Source: CPC320 sp002336405
Lineage (GTDB): Bacteria > Pseudomonadota > Alphaproteobacteria > Rhodobacterales > Rhodobacteraceae
Reading direction: 5' to 3'
Assembly (NCBI GenBank): GCA_949372595.1
Contig: CASIAN010000031.1
Location: 1 to 64,000, forward strand
DNA length: 64,000 bases
This document shows positions 6,970 through 16,413 of the stretch, piece after piece (within the stretch, counting starts at the first letter, position 1; the number at the start of each line of letters is the position of its first letter). The notes beneath the pieces are model-generated. The model did no database searches. It was not told the DNA's origin and was given only the letters and a program-made list of their open reading frames with translations. A program made the position numbers and the translations under genes.

Positions 6970-9716
6970 GATGCCGCCCGCTCGCGACCGGCTGTGATCG
7001 CTTCGCGCAATTTTTTCTCAAGGGATTTCTGTTTTGAGGCAGAGTAGAATTTAAGCCCGAACATGTCTTTGACATAAAAGTTATCGACCACTTGCTCGCC
7101 ATAGGTCGCCACCACCGAAGAGGCGATGTAGATATTGGCGTCGGCCAGCGTGCGGGTCAAATCATACAGTAGCCCCGCGCGGTCGCGGGTGTCTACTTCG
7201 ATGATCGTATAGATTTCCGAGCCTTCATTGTCGAAAGTGATCGAGGTTGGCACTTTGAAAGCGCCTTCGCGTTTCTTGACTTTGTCGCGGTCTTTGATGG
7301 CTTCTTTGGCCAGGACTTTTCCACTGAGAATTTTTTCAATCATCTCCTGCAAGCGCGGCAGACGGGTCGCCGAATATGGCTTGCCCTCGCCGTCTTGTAT
7401 CCAGAATGCGGCCGTCGCATAGCCGTCTTTTGAGGTAAAGGAACGGGCGTCGACAACATTCGCACCAACAAGGGCCAAAGCCCCTGCGAGACGCGAGAAA
7501 ATGCCCGGGTGATCGACGATCGCAAAGCAAACACGGGTTGCATCACGCGCGCCTTCGGGGTGTAAGTCAATGCGGATTTCATCCTCGCGGATGCCGTCTA
7601 GTAACTGTGCAAACAACACATGGGTGCTGACGTGCAGACCCTGCCAATAGGGTGGATAATGGCGGTCAATCTCGCGTTTTAATGCGGCCTTCGACCACTG
7701 GGGCAATGCGGCGCGCAGGGTGCGTTTCGCCTCGCTGCCGATATTGTTGCGGTTGAGAGCCTCAAGCCCGGTCTCAAGCGCTTTGTGGGTCTCTCTGTAC
7801 AAAGATCGCAACAAGGTCGCTTTCCAGTTGTTCCATGTTTCGGGACCAACGCTGCGAATGTCACACACCGTCAGTACAGTTAGCAAGTCGAGACGTTTGA
7901 CTGTCTGTACGGCTTTGGCAAAATCGCGAATAGTGCGGGGATCTGAAATATCGCGCTTTTGCGCCATATCTGACATCAGCAGATGATGCCGCACAAGCCA
8001 TTCCACGGTTTCGGTTTCGGCCTTGTCTAGCCCGAGACGCGGGGCCACTTTGCGCGAGATACGGGCCCCAAGAATGGCGTGATCTTCGTCGCGCCCCTTG
8101 CCGACATCATGCAGAAAAAGCGCGATATAAAGCACTTTTCGGTTCAGGCCCGTTTTTAAAATATGGCTGGCGAGGGGCAGTTCTTCTATCAGTTCGCGGC
8201 GTTCAATCTGCGCCAGATTGGTGAGACATTGGATGGTATGTTCGTCGACCGTATAGTGATGGTACATGTTGAACTGCATCATCGCCACGATTGGTTCGAA
8301 TTCTGGGATGAATTTCGCCAAAATGCCCAGTTCGTTCATGCGCCGCAAAGCCCGTCCGGGATTGCCGTGTTTGAGCAGGAGGTCAAGAAAAATGCGCCCT
8401 GCAGTTTTGTCGTTGCGCATCGCGTCATCGACAAGATTGAGGTTGGCTGTGACCAGCCGCATTGCATCGGGGTGGATCAACAATCCGGTGCGCAGCCCCT
8501 CTTCAAACAGGCGCAGCAGATTGAGTTTGTCGGTGAGAAAATCCGTCTCATCGCCGATTGCCAGCCGATTATGCACTACTTTAAAGCCCTTAGGTGGGCG
8601 GGGCTTGCGCGTGAAAATCCGCTGAAGCAATGGCGCAGCCTTGGCATGAGATGCTTCCAGCGAGGTCAGAAAGATCCGCGTGAGATCGCCGACTGCGGTG
8701 GCGTGCAAAAAATAATCTTGCATGAAATGTTCCACCGCGCGGCGCCCACTTTTATCGCGGTAGCCAAGCTTTTCGGCGATTTCGACTTGCAGATCAAAGG
8801 TCAGCATATCCATGGCGCGCCGGGTTGTCAGGTGCAGGTGGCAGCGCACCGCCCACAGGAAATTTTCGGCTTTCTCCAGCCTTGCAAACTCGTCGGGGCG
8901 AAACACGTCCAAGTCCGCAAGGTCGTCGGTACTTGTAATGCGAAAGACATATTTTGCGATCCAGTAGAGCGATTGCAGATCGCGCAAGCCGCCCTTGGCC
9001 TCTTTTACGTTAGGCTCTACCAGATAGCGCTGGCCACCCTGTTTTTCATGGCGTGCTTCGCGCTCTTCCAGCTTGGCCTCAATAAATTCGTGCTCGGTGC
9101 CCTGAAAGAGATCCTGCCAGAGTTTTACCTCAAGTTCTGTCGCCAGCGCGTTGTCGCCGCACAAAAACCGTTGTTCCAGCATTGCGGTGCGGATGGTAAA
9201 ATCTTCTGATCCCAGACGAATGCAGTCGCGGATATTGCGGGATGCGTGTCCGACCTTGAGCCGCAAATCCCACAGGATGTACAGCATTGTTTCAATCACG
9301 CTCTCAGCCCAGACAGTCATTTTGTAGGGCGTGAGGAACAGCAGATCAACATCTGAATGCAGCGCCATCTCGCCGCGACCATAGCCCCCGACTGCGATAA
9401 CAGCCAGCCGCTCTGCAGTGGTTGGGGTCGGGGCGGGATGAAACGTATTTTGCGCCAGATGATAAGTGGTTCGGACCAGACAATCGGTCAGTTGGGAATA
9501 AGCCCGGATCGCGGTCTGCGCTGCAAGAGGTGCAGCAGCGAGATTTGCCTCTATTGTGGCCAGAGCAGACAGGCGCGCAGCGCGCAATTCTGTAACAACG
9601 ACTGCACGTTTCTCGCGCTCGTCTTGCAACCCGGACAGAGCCGATACAATTTTTGCCAAGAGCGCCGCTTCGTCAAGAAATGTTGTGGCGCTCTGCGTGG
9701 TATCGGAAAGGGTCAT
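6966..9716 (-). CDS. glnD: Bifunctional uridylyltransferase/uridylyl-removing enzyme GlnD
   Basis: GlnD senses glutamine and adds UMP to, or removes it from, PII proteins, and so controls nitrogen assimilation. The 916-residue protein has the nucleotidyltransferase motif GGYGRGEMALHSDVDLL, an HD hydrolase domain (LFLHDVGKGRDEDHA) and two C-terminal ACT domains. The ATG at 9716 (MTLSDTTQSA) is chosen because earlier in-frame codons lie inside the preceding gene, although no clear Shine-Dalgarno is visible, which suggests coupling to the upstream gene 25 bases away. Its stop overlaps the murJ start. The length is normal. Confidence 0.96.
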   Translation of the reverse strand: MTLSDTTQSATTFLDEAALLAKIVSALSGLQDEREKRAVVVTELRAARLSALATIEANLAAAPLAAQTAIRAYSQLTDCLVRTTYHLAQNTFHPAPTPTTAERLAVIAVGGYGRGEMALHSDVDLLFLTPYKMTVWAESVIETMLYILWDLRLKVGHASRNIRDCIRLGSEDFTIRTAMLEQRFLCGDNALATELEVKLWQDLFQGTEHEFIEAKLEEREARHEKQGGQRYLVEPNVKEAKGGLRDLQSLYWIAKYVFRITSTDDLADLDVFRPDEFARLEKAENFLWAVRCHLHLTTRRAMDMLTFDLQVEIAEKLGYRDKSGRRAVEHFMQDYFLHATAVGDLTRIFLTSLEASHAKAAPLLQRIFTRKPRPPKGFKVVHNRLAIGDETDFLTDKLNLLRLFEEGLRTGLLIHPDAMRLVTANLNLVDDAMRNDKTAGRIFLDLLLKHGNPGRALRRMNELGILAKFIPEFEPIVAMMQFNMYHHYTVDEHTIQCLTNLAQIERRELIEELPLASHILKTGLNRKVLYIALFLHDVGKGRDEDHAILGARISRKVAPRLGLDKAETETVEWLVRHHLLMSDMAQKRDISDPRTIRDFAKAVQTVKRLDLLTVLTVCDIRSVGPETWNNWKATLLRSLYRETHKALETGLEALNRNNIGSEAKRTLRAALPQWSKAALKREIDRHYPPYWQGLHVSTHVLFAQLLDGIREDEIRIDLHPEGARDATRVCFAIVDHPGIFSRLAGALALVGANVVDARSFTSKDGYATAAFWIQDGEGKPYSATRLPRLQEMIEKILSGKVLAKEAIKDRDKVKKREGAFKVPTSITFDNEGSEIYTIIEVDTRDRAGLLYDLTRTLADANIYIASSVVATYGEQVVDNFYVKDMFGLKFYSASKQKSLEKKLREAITAGRERAAS

Positions 9717-9741
9717 TGTGGACTGTGAAGCGCAATATGTG

Positions 9742-10932
9742 TCAAAACCAGACCCTGCCGAAGCTGACCGGCGCCGCATCGATCAGGACAACTTTTTTAC
9801 GCTCGATTTTGGCGATTGCGAGGGCGCGCTCGTTGGTTCCGTCGGCCAGAAACCTGAACACGCCGCTGACGCCTTGAAATCCCGAAGCTTGAGTGAGGGC
9901 AGTTTTGGTTACGGCATTTTTCTGACCGGTGCTCACCAGTGCGCCGATCGCCGCAAGCCCGTCATAGGCCAATCCGGCCAGTTGGTGGGGCGGTGATCCA
10001 TAGCCTTTGGTAAAGCGGGTTTTAAAGCTTGCGCTGACCTGTCTGCTTGGGCTGGTGAACCAACCGTTTTGAACGCCCGGTAATTCTAGAATCTGACGTG
10101 GGATATCCCAGCGTGATAGGCCGATATACTGGACATCTTGCGGGTTTATTCCGGCTTCGGGAAGTAGTTGTACCAAAAGTGGCAGAGCCCGTGCCGTGTT
10201 TGAGGTTAGAAATAGGGTGTCAGCTTGGGTCTCGAGCACGCTGTCTTTGATCCTTGCAACCGAATCGATCACGCCTTTTTGCGAAAACTCAAATGCCTCG
10301 ATTGCGACGATCTCCAGTGGGGTGGATTGTGCGGCATTTTCCAATGCGGCTTTGCCCAGTTCGCCCTCGAGAGTTCTGGGGTGTACGATGACCGCTTTGG
10401 TTCTACCCTGACTGGCGGCATAGCTGACCAGGCGGTTTGCGGTATTGTTAAACGTCGGGCCAAGCACAAACACATTGTTGCCAGCAATTGAGGCATTGTT
10501 GGAGAAACTCAACACATTCACGCCACTGTCTGCCACGGCAGCGCCAACCGCTTTGGCGTTTTCGGCCAGCAGTGGGCCAAGGATAATCTTTGCGCCTTCT
10601 TGCACGGCCTGACGAGCGACCAATGCGGCCTGCTCGGGGTTGCCGGCGGTGTCAAACACGCGTAGGTCGATGCGTATACCCCCCAGATCCGCGATTGCCA
10701 TTTGGGCGGCCTGTTCCAGACTGGTCGCAATTGAGGCGGTTTCCTCATAGCTTTTGGGGATCAGTAGCGCGACCTGTACGGGTTTTGTCGGGTCGATCAT
10801 CGGGCCGTCAGAGACGCCTGTGGGCCCCGAGGTAGAGGTGCAACCGGCCATCAGAGCCAAGGCGCTTCCCGCTGCCACCGCTGTAACCCGCCCACAACAG
10901 CTTTGGATCAAAGAAAACACATCAAACCGCAT
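9742..10932 (-). CDS. Penicillin-binding protein activator lipoprotein (LpoA-like)
   Basis: Predicted outer-membrane lipoprotein with a type I periplasmic-binding-protein fold, related to LpoA, which in E. coli stimulates PBP1a. The 396-residue product has a signal peptide ending in the lipobox LMAGC (Cys31), then the alternating alpha/beta pattern of this family, including LLIPKSYEETASIATSLEQ near the mature N-terminus. The ATG at 10932 follows TAGGAG on the minus strand. It is divergent from rsmI-yraN, the genes that flank lpoA in E. coli. Here it leads the glnD-murJ unit, placing two cell-wall genes around glnD. The role in this lineage is inferred. Confidence 0.85.
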   Translation of the reverse strand: MRFDVFSLIQSCCGRVTAVAAGSALALMAGCTSTSGPTGVSDGPMIDPTKPVQVALLIPKSYEETASIATSLEQAAQMAIADLGGIRIDLRVFDTAGNPEQAALVARQAVQEGAKIILGPLLAENAKAVGAAVADSGVNVLSFSNNASIAGNNVFVLGPTFNNTANRLVSYAASQGRTKAVIVHPRTLEGELGKAALENAAQSTPLEIVAIEAFEFSQKGVIDSVARIKDSVLETQADTLFLTSNTARALPLLVQLLPEAGINPQDVQYIGLSRWDIPRQILELPGVQNGWFTSPSRQVSASFKTRFTKGYGSPPHQLAGLAYDGLAAIGALVSTGQKNAVTKTALTQASGFQGVSGVFRFLADGTNERALAIAKIERKKVVLIDAAPVSFGRVWF

Positions 10933-11004
10933 TAAAGCTACTCCTATATTACGTTTCCGGTATCGCCGCCATAGAATTTGCGTCAACTATAGAGGTCAAA
11001 AAAG

Positions 11005-11877
11005 ATGGGTCCAGATGTGAATCACCGAATAGAGAAATTACCAGCAGGATTGTATTTTGTTGCAACACCTATTGGCACAGCGCGTGATATCACTCTGCGG
11101 GCGCTTGATATCCTGGCCAGTGCCGATGTGATCGCCGCCGAGGATACAAGAACGATGCGGCGCTTGCTGGATATTCACGGTATTGCATTGGGCGACAGGC
11201 CGCTTCTGGCCTATCATGATCACAATGGTGAACAGGCACGACCAAAATTACTGGCGTTTCTGGCGCAGGGAAAGGCTGTGGCCTATGGCTCTGAGGCGGG
11301 CACGCCACTGATTGCTGATCCGGGGTTTGGCTTGTCGCAGGCGGCCGTCCAAGCCGGTGCGCTTGTCACAACCGCACCGGGCCCATCAGCAGTTATTGCA
11401 GCGCTGACGTTGGCGGGTCTGCCGACAGACCGGTTTTTCTTTTGTGGGTTTTTGCCAAACACCCAGTCCCAGCGCAAGGCGGCTCTGCAAAATTTCCGTG
11501 ATGTGCCAGGAACTCTTGTTTTCTACGAATCGCCCAAGCGTATCAAGTCTATGATCGCGGATGCGGGGGCTGTTTTGGGCGAAGGGCGTCAGGCTGTGAT
11601 CTGCCGTGAGCTGACTAAAAAATTCGAAGAGTGCCGCCGTGGCACCTTGTCAGAACTGGCGAGCACGCTTGCATCGCTTACTCTCAAGGGGGAAATCGTG
11701 GTATTGATTGATCGTGCCCGTTTACCCGTTGTTAAGCCCGAGGACATAGAGCAAAGCCTGAGGCAGGCCTTGACAGAGCATTCGCTGCGCGATGCCTCAG
11801 ATCTGGTGGCCAACGCTTTGGGCGTTCCGCGACGACAGGTATATCAAATGGCGTTAACTTTAGGCAGACAGGAATGA
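11005..11877 (+). CDS. rsmI: 16S rRNA (cytidine1402-2'-O)-methyltransferase
   Basis: RsmI methylates the ribose of C1402 in 16S rRNA, tuning decoding at the P site. The 290-residue protein is a tetrapyrrole-methylase-fold enzyme with LYFVATPIGTARDITLRAL at the N-terminus, AAEDTRTMRRLLD, and the SAM-site motif SEAGTPLIADPG near residue 95. The ATG at 11005 follows AGAGG nine bases upstream. The stop overlaps the yraN start (ATGA), the conserved rsmI-yraN pairing. It is divergent from the LpoA-like gene, with 72 bases between the two starts. Confidence 0.96.
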   Translation: MGPDVNHRIEKLPAGLYFVATPIGTARDITLRALDILASADVIAAEDTRTMRRLLDIHGIALGDRPLLAYHDHNGEQARPKLLAFLAQGKAVAYGSEAGTPLIADPGFGLSQAAVQAGALVTTAPGPSAVIAALTLAGLPTDRFFFCGFLPNTQSQRKAALQNFRDVPGTLVFYESPKRIKSMIADAGAVLGEGRQAVICRELTKKFEECRRGTLSELASTLASLTLKGEIVVLIDRARLPVVKPEDIEQSLRQALTEHSLRDASDLVANALGVPRRQVYQMALTLGRQE

Positions 11878-12239
11878 GCGGTGCGCTGGCATTTCATGCG
11901 GGACTGGCAGCAGAGCATTGCGTTGCAGATCTCTACCGCGATCGAGGCTGCCATTTGCTGGCTGAGCGCTGGCGGTGTGCCTATGGCGAGATCGACTTGA
12001 TTTTCCAAAATCCACAGACGGGTGGATTGATTTTTGCCGAAGTGAAAAAAAGTCGCAGCAGTGCCGCCGCTGCAGCACGGGTGACCCGCGCCCAGATCCG
12101 ACGTATTCACAATGCGGCGCTGCTGTTTGTGGCAGATCAGCCGCTGGGCCAACTGACTGAAATGCGGTTTGATGCAGCGCTGGTCGACATGACTGGCGTC
12201 GTTGAGATCGTTGAGAATGCCTTTATGGATCGCGCATGA
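11874..12239 (+). CDS. yraN: YraN family endonuclease-like protein (UPF0102)
   Basis: Small protein of the restriction-endonuclease-like fold, often found next to rsmI; its biological role is not firmly established. The 121-residue product has the family features AEHCVADLYRDRG, CAYGEIDLIF (residues about 36-45, with acidic metal-site residues) and FAEVKKSR (E-x-K of the nuclease-like core). It overlaps rsmI by four bases. The catalytic-looking residues are present, but activity cannot be inferred from that alone. Confidence 0.92.
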   Translation: MSGALAFHAGLAAEHCVADLYRDRGCHLLAERWRCAYGEIDLIFQNPQTGGLIFAEVKKSRSSAAAAARVTRAQIRRIHNAALLFVADQPLGQLTEMRFDAALVDMTGVVEIVENAFMDRA

Positions 12240-12307
12240 GGCATTGAATACCATCGCAAGCTACGCCATTTAGTAGATGCTAGGCGTAACCAAAAGGAAC
12301 TTGCCCT

Positions 12308-13243
12308 GTGAAAATTGCCTTTCAAATGGATCCGATTGAGCCGATTGACATTGCCGCTGACAGCACTTTTCGGCTGGCTGAAGAGGCGCAGGCGCGGGGG
12401 CATGAGTTGTTCTACTACACGCCCGATCATCTGGCCTATCAAGAGGGCAGGGTCACGGCCACAGGCTGGCCGTTGAGCGTGCAAAGAGTGGTGGGAAACC
12501 ATGCCATTTTAGGCCTGAAAACCGAAGTTGATCTGGCTGATTTTGATGTGATCTGGCTGCGCCAAGATCCACCCTTTGATATGCATTATATCACCACGAC
12601 GCATTTGCTGGATCGAGTTCACCCCGATACGCTGGTGGTCAATGACCCGTTTTGGGTGCGAAATTATCCTGAAAAATTATTGGTACTAGATTTTCCTGAC
12701 TTGACCCCCCCCACTACGATTGCGCGGGATCTCGACACAATCAAAGCCTTCAAAGCCCGCCATGGGGATGTGATCTTAAAACCTCTTTACGGCAATGGTG
12801 GGGCGGGCGTGTTCCGTTTGGACGCGCAGGACCGCAACCTGAGTTCGCTGCACGAGCTGTTCAGCGGCTTTAGCCGCGAACCGTTGATTGTGCAAAAATT
12901 TTTACCGGCAGTCAGTCAGGGTGACAAGCGCGTTATTCTTGTAGACGGTGAACCGGTTGGAGCGATTAACCGTATACCGGCCAAGGGTGAAACCCGCTCA
13001 AACATGCATGTGGGCGGGCGTCCCGAAAAAGTTGGGCTAACCGAACGAGATTTGGAAATTTGTGCCAGAATAGGCCCTATCTTACGTGAAAAGGGCCAGA
13101 TTTTTGTTGGCATTGATGTGATTGGTGACTATCTGACCGAAATTAATGTCACCTCTCCGACAGGTATCCAAGAATTGGAACGGTTTGACGGGGAAAATAT
13201 TGCGGCAAAAATTTGGGCCGCCATCGAAAGTAAACGGGCCTGA
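12308..13243 (+). CDS. gshB: Glutathione synthetase (GTG start)
   Basis: Joins gamma-glutamylcysteine and glycine with ATP to make glutathione. The 311-residue product is a prokaryotic GshB with an N-terminal substrate domain (MKIAFQMDPIEPIDIAADSTF) and an ATP-grasp domain (DVILKPLYGNGGAGVFR around residue 156; GDKRVILVDGEPVGAINRIPAKGETRSN). It ends with EINVTSPTGIQELERF, the metal and glycine region. The GTG at 12308 follows AAAAGGA and matches the family N-terminus. No gshA is seen nearby. The next gene starts one base after the stop. Confidence 0.97.
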   Translation: MKIAFQMDPIEPIDIAADSTFRLAEEAQARGHELFYYTPDHLAYQEGRVTATGWPLSVQRVVGNHAILGLKTEVDLADFDVIWLRQDPPFDMHYITTTHLLDRVHPDTLVVNDPFWVRNYPEKLLVLDFPDLTPPTTIARDLDTIKAFKARHGDVILKPLYGNGGAGVFRLDAQDRNLSSLHELFSGFSREPLIVQKFLPAVSQGDKRVILVDGEPVGAINRIPAKGETRSNMHVGGRPEKVGLTERDLEICARIGPILREKGQIFVGIDVIGDYLTEINVTSPTGIQELERFDGENIAAKIWAAIESKRA

Positions 13244-13244
13244 G

Positions 13245-14198
13245 ATGTCCTTTCGCCTGCATTTGGCGAACCTGGTTTTGCGACTGTTCGAAAAGCCGCA
13301 CCTGACGCGGGCAACACCGCAAGAGTTGCGCGTTGCTTTCGAACGCAAGGCGCAAGTCTTTTTCCACCCGCCCAAAGGAACGGTTTTTTCGCGGCAACAC
13401 CTCAAAACCCCGTCTGGCTCTTTGCAGCTCCAATGGGTACAGCCGGCACAGACGTCGCAGGGTGGGGTTATTTTGTATTTCCATGGTGGTGGGTATGTGT
13501 TCGGGTCGGCGCGCAGCCATCGTGCGATGTTGGCCAAGCTGGCATCTTTGACAGGATGCAGGGCTTGTCTGCCAGATTATCGCTTGGCACCTGAGCACCC
13601 GTTTCCCGCCGCGCTAGAGGATGCTCGGGCAGCCTATCAAGGTTTGCTTGGTCAGGGGTGCCGGCCCGAAGATATTGTGCTGGGCGGCGATAGCGCCGGG
13701 GGCGGTTTGGCCTTGGCGTTGCTGCATAGTCTGCTGTCTCAGGGGCAGACTTCTCCGGCCGGTGTTTTTTGTTTTTCGCCACTGACTGATATGACATTTT
13801 CCGGATCAAGCCTGCGCAGCAATGCCCGTTCGGACGTGGTGTTGCCCGTGTGTCGGGTCCGGGAAGTTGGACAGATGTATCTGCGTGAACATGGCCCACA
13901 AGATCCATATGTCTCGCCGTTATTTGGGGTATTCAAAGGCGCGTCACCGGTGTTGTTGACCGTTGGTGACGGCGAAATATTGCTGGATGACACGTGTCGC
14001 ATGGCGCAAGCATTGGAACGTGACTGCGTTGATGTCACTTGCGATATTCGTCACAATCACCCACATGTATGGCCCATCTTGGGCGACTGGTTGCCTGAGG
14101 CGCGTGCCAGCTTGCAGGATACTGCAGCTTTTGTTCGACGGGTATTGGATGTGGCAAGCAATTTGACGGCTGAGACCCTGCCGCCAGATGTGCGATGA
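13245..14198 (+). CDS. Alpha/beta hydrolase, hormone-sensitive-lipase family
   Basis: Predicted cytoplasmic carboxylesterase; the substrate is unknown. The 317-residue protein has the oxyanion-hole motif HGGG (FHGGGYVFGSARSHR, about residue 84), the nucleophile elbow GGDSAGGG (Ser about residue 149), and a DG-E-DD segment followed by a late histidine (HNHPHVW), which together fit the Ser-Asp-His triad of this family. The ATG at 13245 lies one base after the gshB stop, so it is probably translated by reinitiation. A longer in-frame extension into gshB is rejected because it overlaps a conserved gene. Confidence 0.88.
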   Translation: MSFRLHLANLVLRLFEKPHLTRATPQELRVAFERKAQVFFHPPKGTVFSRQHLKTPSGSLQLQWVQPAQTSQGGVILYFHGGGYVFGSARSHRAMLAKLASLTGCRACLPDYRLAPEHPFPAALEDARAAYQGLLGQGCRPEDIVLGGDSAGGGLALALLHSLLSQGQTSPAGVFCFSPLTDMTFSGSSLRSNARSDVVLPVCRVREVGQMYLREHGPQDPYVSPLFGVFKGASPVLLTVGDGEILLDDTCRMAQALERDCVDVTCDIRHNHPHVWPILGDWLPEARASLQDTAAFVRRVLDVASNLTAETLPPDVR

Positions 14199-14626
14199 CG
14201 CGGTAAAAATCAGGTTTGAATTTTTAAAATCATGCAATTGCAAGGGTATATAGCCTGTTTGAGATAAATGACCTCTATATGTTGATGTCGGCATAAGATT
14301 TGCAATTTTTAAGCAGAGCCTATTGCCACCTGAGATCAGAGAAAAGTGATGACGCAGACAGACCTAGCATATGCCCCGTCCAAAGACGGATCTTCCCCAC
14401 AGTGTGATACGGAGCTTGCGCAAAAAAGAGCTCGGCTTTTTGAATTGCAAACAGCAATTTTGTCGCCGCCGGATCCGTTATATGAAGAATTTCAACCGCA
14501 ACGGGATGAGTTTGAGTTTCTCTCAGGGCGGGCCAGCTGTGTGGCAAGCCTTTAGGCTGTGATCTGAGTTCTGGTGCAGGACCAACGGCAATCAAACAGG
14601 CGGGTCCGGTGAACCCAACCTTTGGC
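14199..14626 (+). other. Spacer between hydrolase and comM
   Basis: About 430 bases between two convergent genes. Apart from a doubtful 68-codon ORF (14349-14555), I see no RNA gene, clear terminator or repeat. The first 140 bases are AT-rich. Confidence 0.5.
14349..14555 (+). CDS. Possible small hypothetical protein
   Basis: A 68-codon frame starting at ATG 14349. The product is acidic, with a short helical-looking stretch (ELAQKRARLFELQTAIL), then a proline- and glutamate-rich tail. No family is recognised. The upstream AGAGAAAAG is a weak ribosome site. Other frames are also open here, so it may be chance. It is listed because it is the most protein-like frame in a 430-base spacer. Confidence 0.25.
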   Translation: MTQTDLAYAPSKDGSSPQCDTELAQKRARLFELQTAILSPPDPLYEEFQPQRDEFEFLSGRASCVASL

Positions 14627-16225
14627 TTAAACCAACCTTGTGCGGCGTGGCTTGTCGCGGTCACCGGGTTGAGTGAAACTGGATGAGACTGCTTTTTGGG
14701 GATCTTTTGTGTTCGAAAGGTGCGGCAGGGCGAGCCGATAACTCAGAGCCTCGGCGATATGGGTCTTGGCCACTTGTTCGACGCCGGCCAGATCTGCGAT
14801 AGTACGTCCGACCCGCAACACCCGGTGATACCCGCGCGCCGAGAGGCGAAACAACTCTGCGGCGCGGTTGAGCAGGGCCTGACCCGGCGTGTCAGGCGTT
14901 GCGACCCTGATTAATTGCGCGCCCTCAAGATCGGCATTGCTGCGCAGGTCGAGATGATCGCGATAGCGGTCGGTCTGGATTTGAAAGGCGGTGGCAACCC
15001 TTGATGCGACGGTTGCGCTTGTATCTCCGTCGCTGGGCAGATCAAGATCATGAAAAGGCACTGGCGGCATTTCGACCGTAAGATCAAAGCGATCCATCAT
15101 TGGTCCTGAAATATGCCCCATATATTCGCCACCGCATAAAGGCACGCGGGCGCAGGATCGGCTTGGGTCTGATAGATATCCGCATTTGCACGGATTGGCG
15201 GTGGCGATCAGCATGAATTGACACCGGTAAGTGCTGTGGGCTTTGGCGCGTGCGACCATCACCTGACGGTCTTCCAAAGGTTGCCGCAGGCTTTCCAGAA
15301 CAGAGCGGCTGAATTCGGGAAATTCATCCATGAACAAGATACCATTATGGGCAAGGCTGATTTCGCCGGGTTTTGCATCGCGCCCACCTCCGATAATTGC
15401 CTTTTCCGAGGTGGTATGATGCAAAGCTCGAAACGGTGGCTGACGTGAAACACCCCCGTGCGCCAATTCGCCGAAAATTGACCTAATCATCGAGGTTTCC
15501 AACGCTTGGATAGGGGTCAACGGCGGCAGGAGGCCCAAGCTCCGTTTTGCCAGCATCGACTTGCCACACCCGGGTGTGCCCACAAGAAAGAGGTGGTGGC
15601 GGCCGGCAACCGCAATTTCGAGCGCCCTTTTGCCGCGCTCTTGACCTTTAATGTCACAAAGGTCTCCAAGGATTATCGGGGTCTCAATGTTGCCCGCCTT
15701 TGCAGCAGGGATCGGTTTTTGACCGTTGAAGTGCTGAATTATGTTCCACAGGCTATCGGCACCGATCACCTGTGCATTTTCGACCCAAGCGGCTTCAGGC
15801 CCGCAAGCTGTGGGGCAAATCAATAGCCGGTCAGAGGCGGCGGCGGTTACGGCGGCTGGCAGTGCACCACGCACTGGTACCAAGGCACCATCCAATGATA
15901 ATTCACCCAAAGAGACGGTGTTTTCACACGCATCTTGCGCAATAATACCGATGGCAGCCAACAGTGCCAGTGCGATTGGCAAATCAAAATGACTGCCATC
16001 TTTGGGCAGGTCCGCCGGTGATAGGTTTACCGTGATTCGTTTTGAAGGCAGGGCAATTGACATCGAGGCCAGTGCGCTGCGCACCCGGTCGCGGGCTTCT
16101 GAGACCGCTTTATTGGGTAAACCGACGATAGAAAACCCTGGCAGTCCGGCGCTGAGGGCACATTGCACTTCAATAGAGCGGGCCTCTACACCCTCGAAGA
16201 CAACCGTATAGGCTTTGTAAATCAT
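14627..16225 (-). CDS. comM: YifB/ComM family Mg chelatase-like AAA ATPase
   Basis: ComM is a hexameric helicase; in naturally competent bacteria it drives branch migration during integration of transformed DNA. The 532-residue protein has the N-terminal Lon-like domain (EVQCALSAGLPGFSIVGLPNKAVSEARDRV, split around residue 21-50), Walker A GTPGCGKS (about residue 213), Walker B ILFMDEFPEF, and the C-terminal segment RGYHRVLRVGRTIADL. The ATG at 16225 gives the normal MIYKAYTVVFEGVEA start. The gene is widespread, so its presence does not prove competence here. The C-terminus is extended by a short basic tail. Confidence 0.95.
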   Translation of the reverse strand: MIYKAYTVVFEGVEARSIEVQCALSAGLPGFSIVGLPNKAVSEARDRVRSALASMSIALPSKRITVNLSPADLPKDGSHFDLPIALALLAAIGIIAQDACENTVSLGELSLDGALVPVRGALPAAVTAAASDRLLICPTACGPEAAWVENAQVIGADSLWNIIQHFNGQKPIPAAKAGNIETPIILGDLCDIKGQERGKRALEIAVAGRHHLFLVGTPGCGKSMLAKRSLGLLPPLTPIQALETSMIRSIFGELAHGGVSRQPPFRALHHTTSEKAIIGGGRDAKPGEISLAHNGILFMDEFPEFSRSVLESLRQPLEDRQVMVARAKAHSTYRCQFMLIATANPCKCGYLSDPSRSCARVPLCGGEYMGHISGPMMDRFDLTVEMPPVPFHDLDLPSDGDTSATVASRVATAFQIQTDRYRDHLDLRSNADLEGAQLIRVATPDTPGQALLNRAAELFRLSARGYHRVLRVGRTIADLAGVEQVAKTHIAEALSYRLALPHLSNTKDPQKAVSSSFTQPGDRDKPRRTRLV

Positions 16226-16413
16226 CGCTCACCCCGTTTTCCAGCGCCCCCTTATGGGATGTGCAAGAGCGTGGGCTCGATATAGTTGCGAATTGATTAA
16301 TACGCGCGTGCGGCGCATCTCTTTGCGATGGCGATAGCAGGCCTTATCCCTGGCCCTGTCCTATTGCCTTGAACAAGGCTGTTGTTGATAATTTCAGGGC
16401 TTTTGGGCAGTTG

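Noticed and set aside
8163..9209. 348-codon open frame on the plus strand
   Set aside because: It lies wholly antisense to the well-supported glnD gene and has no recognisable domains; a mirror effect of glnD codon bias.
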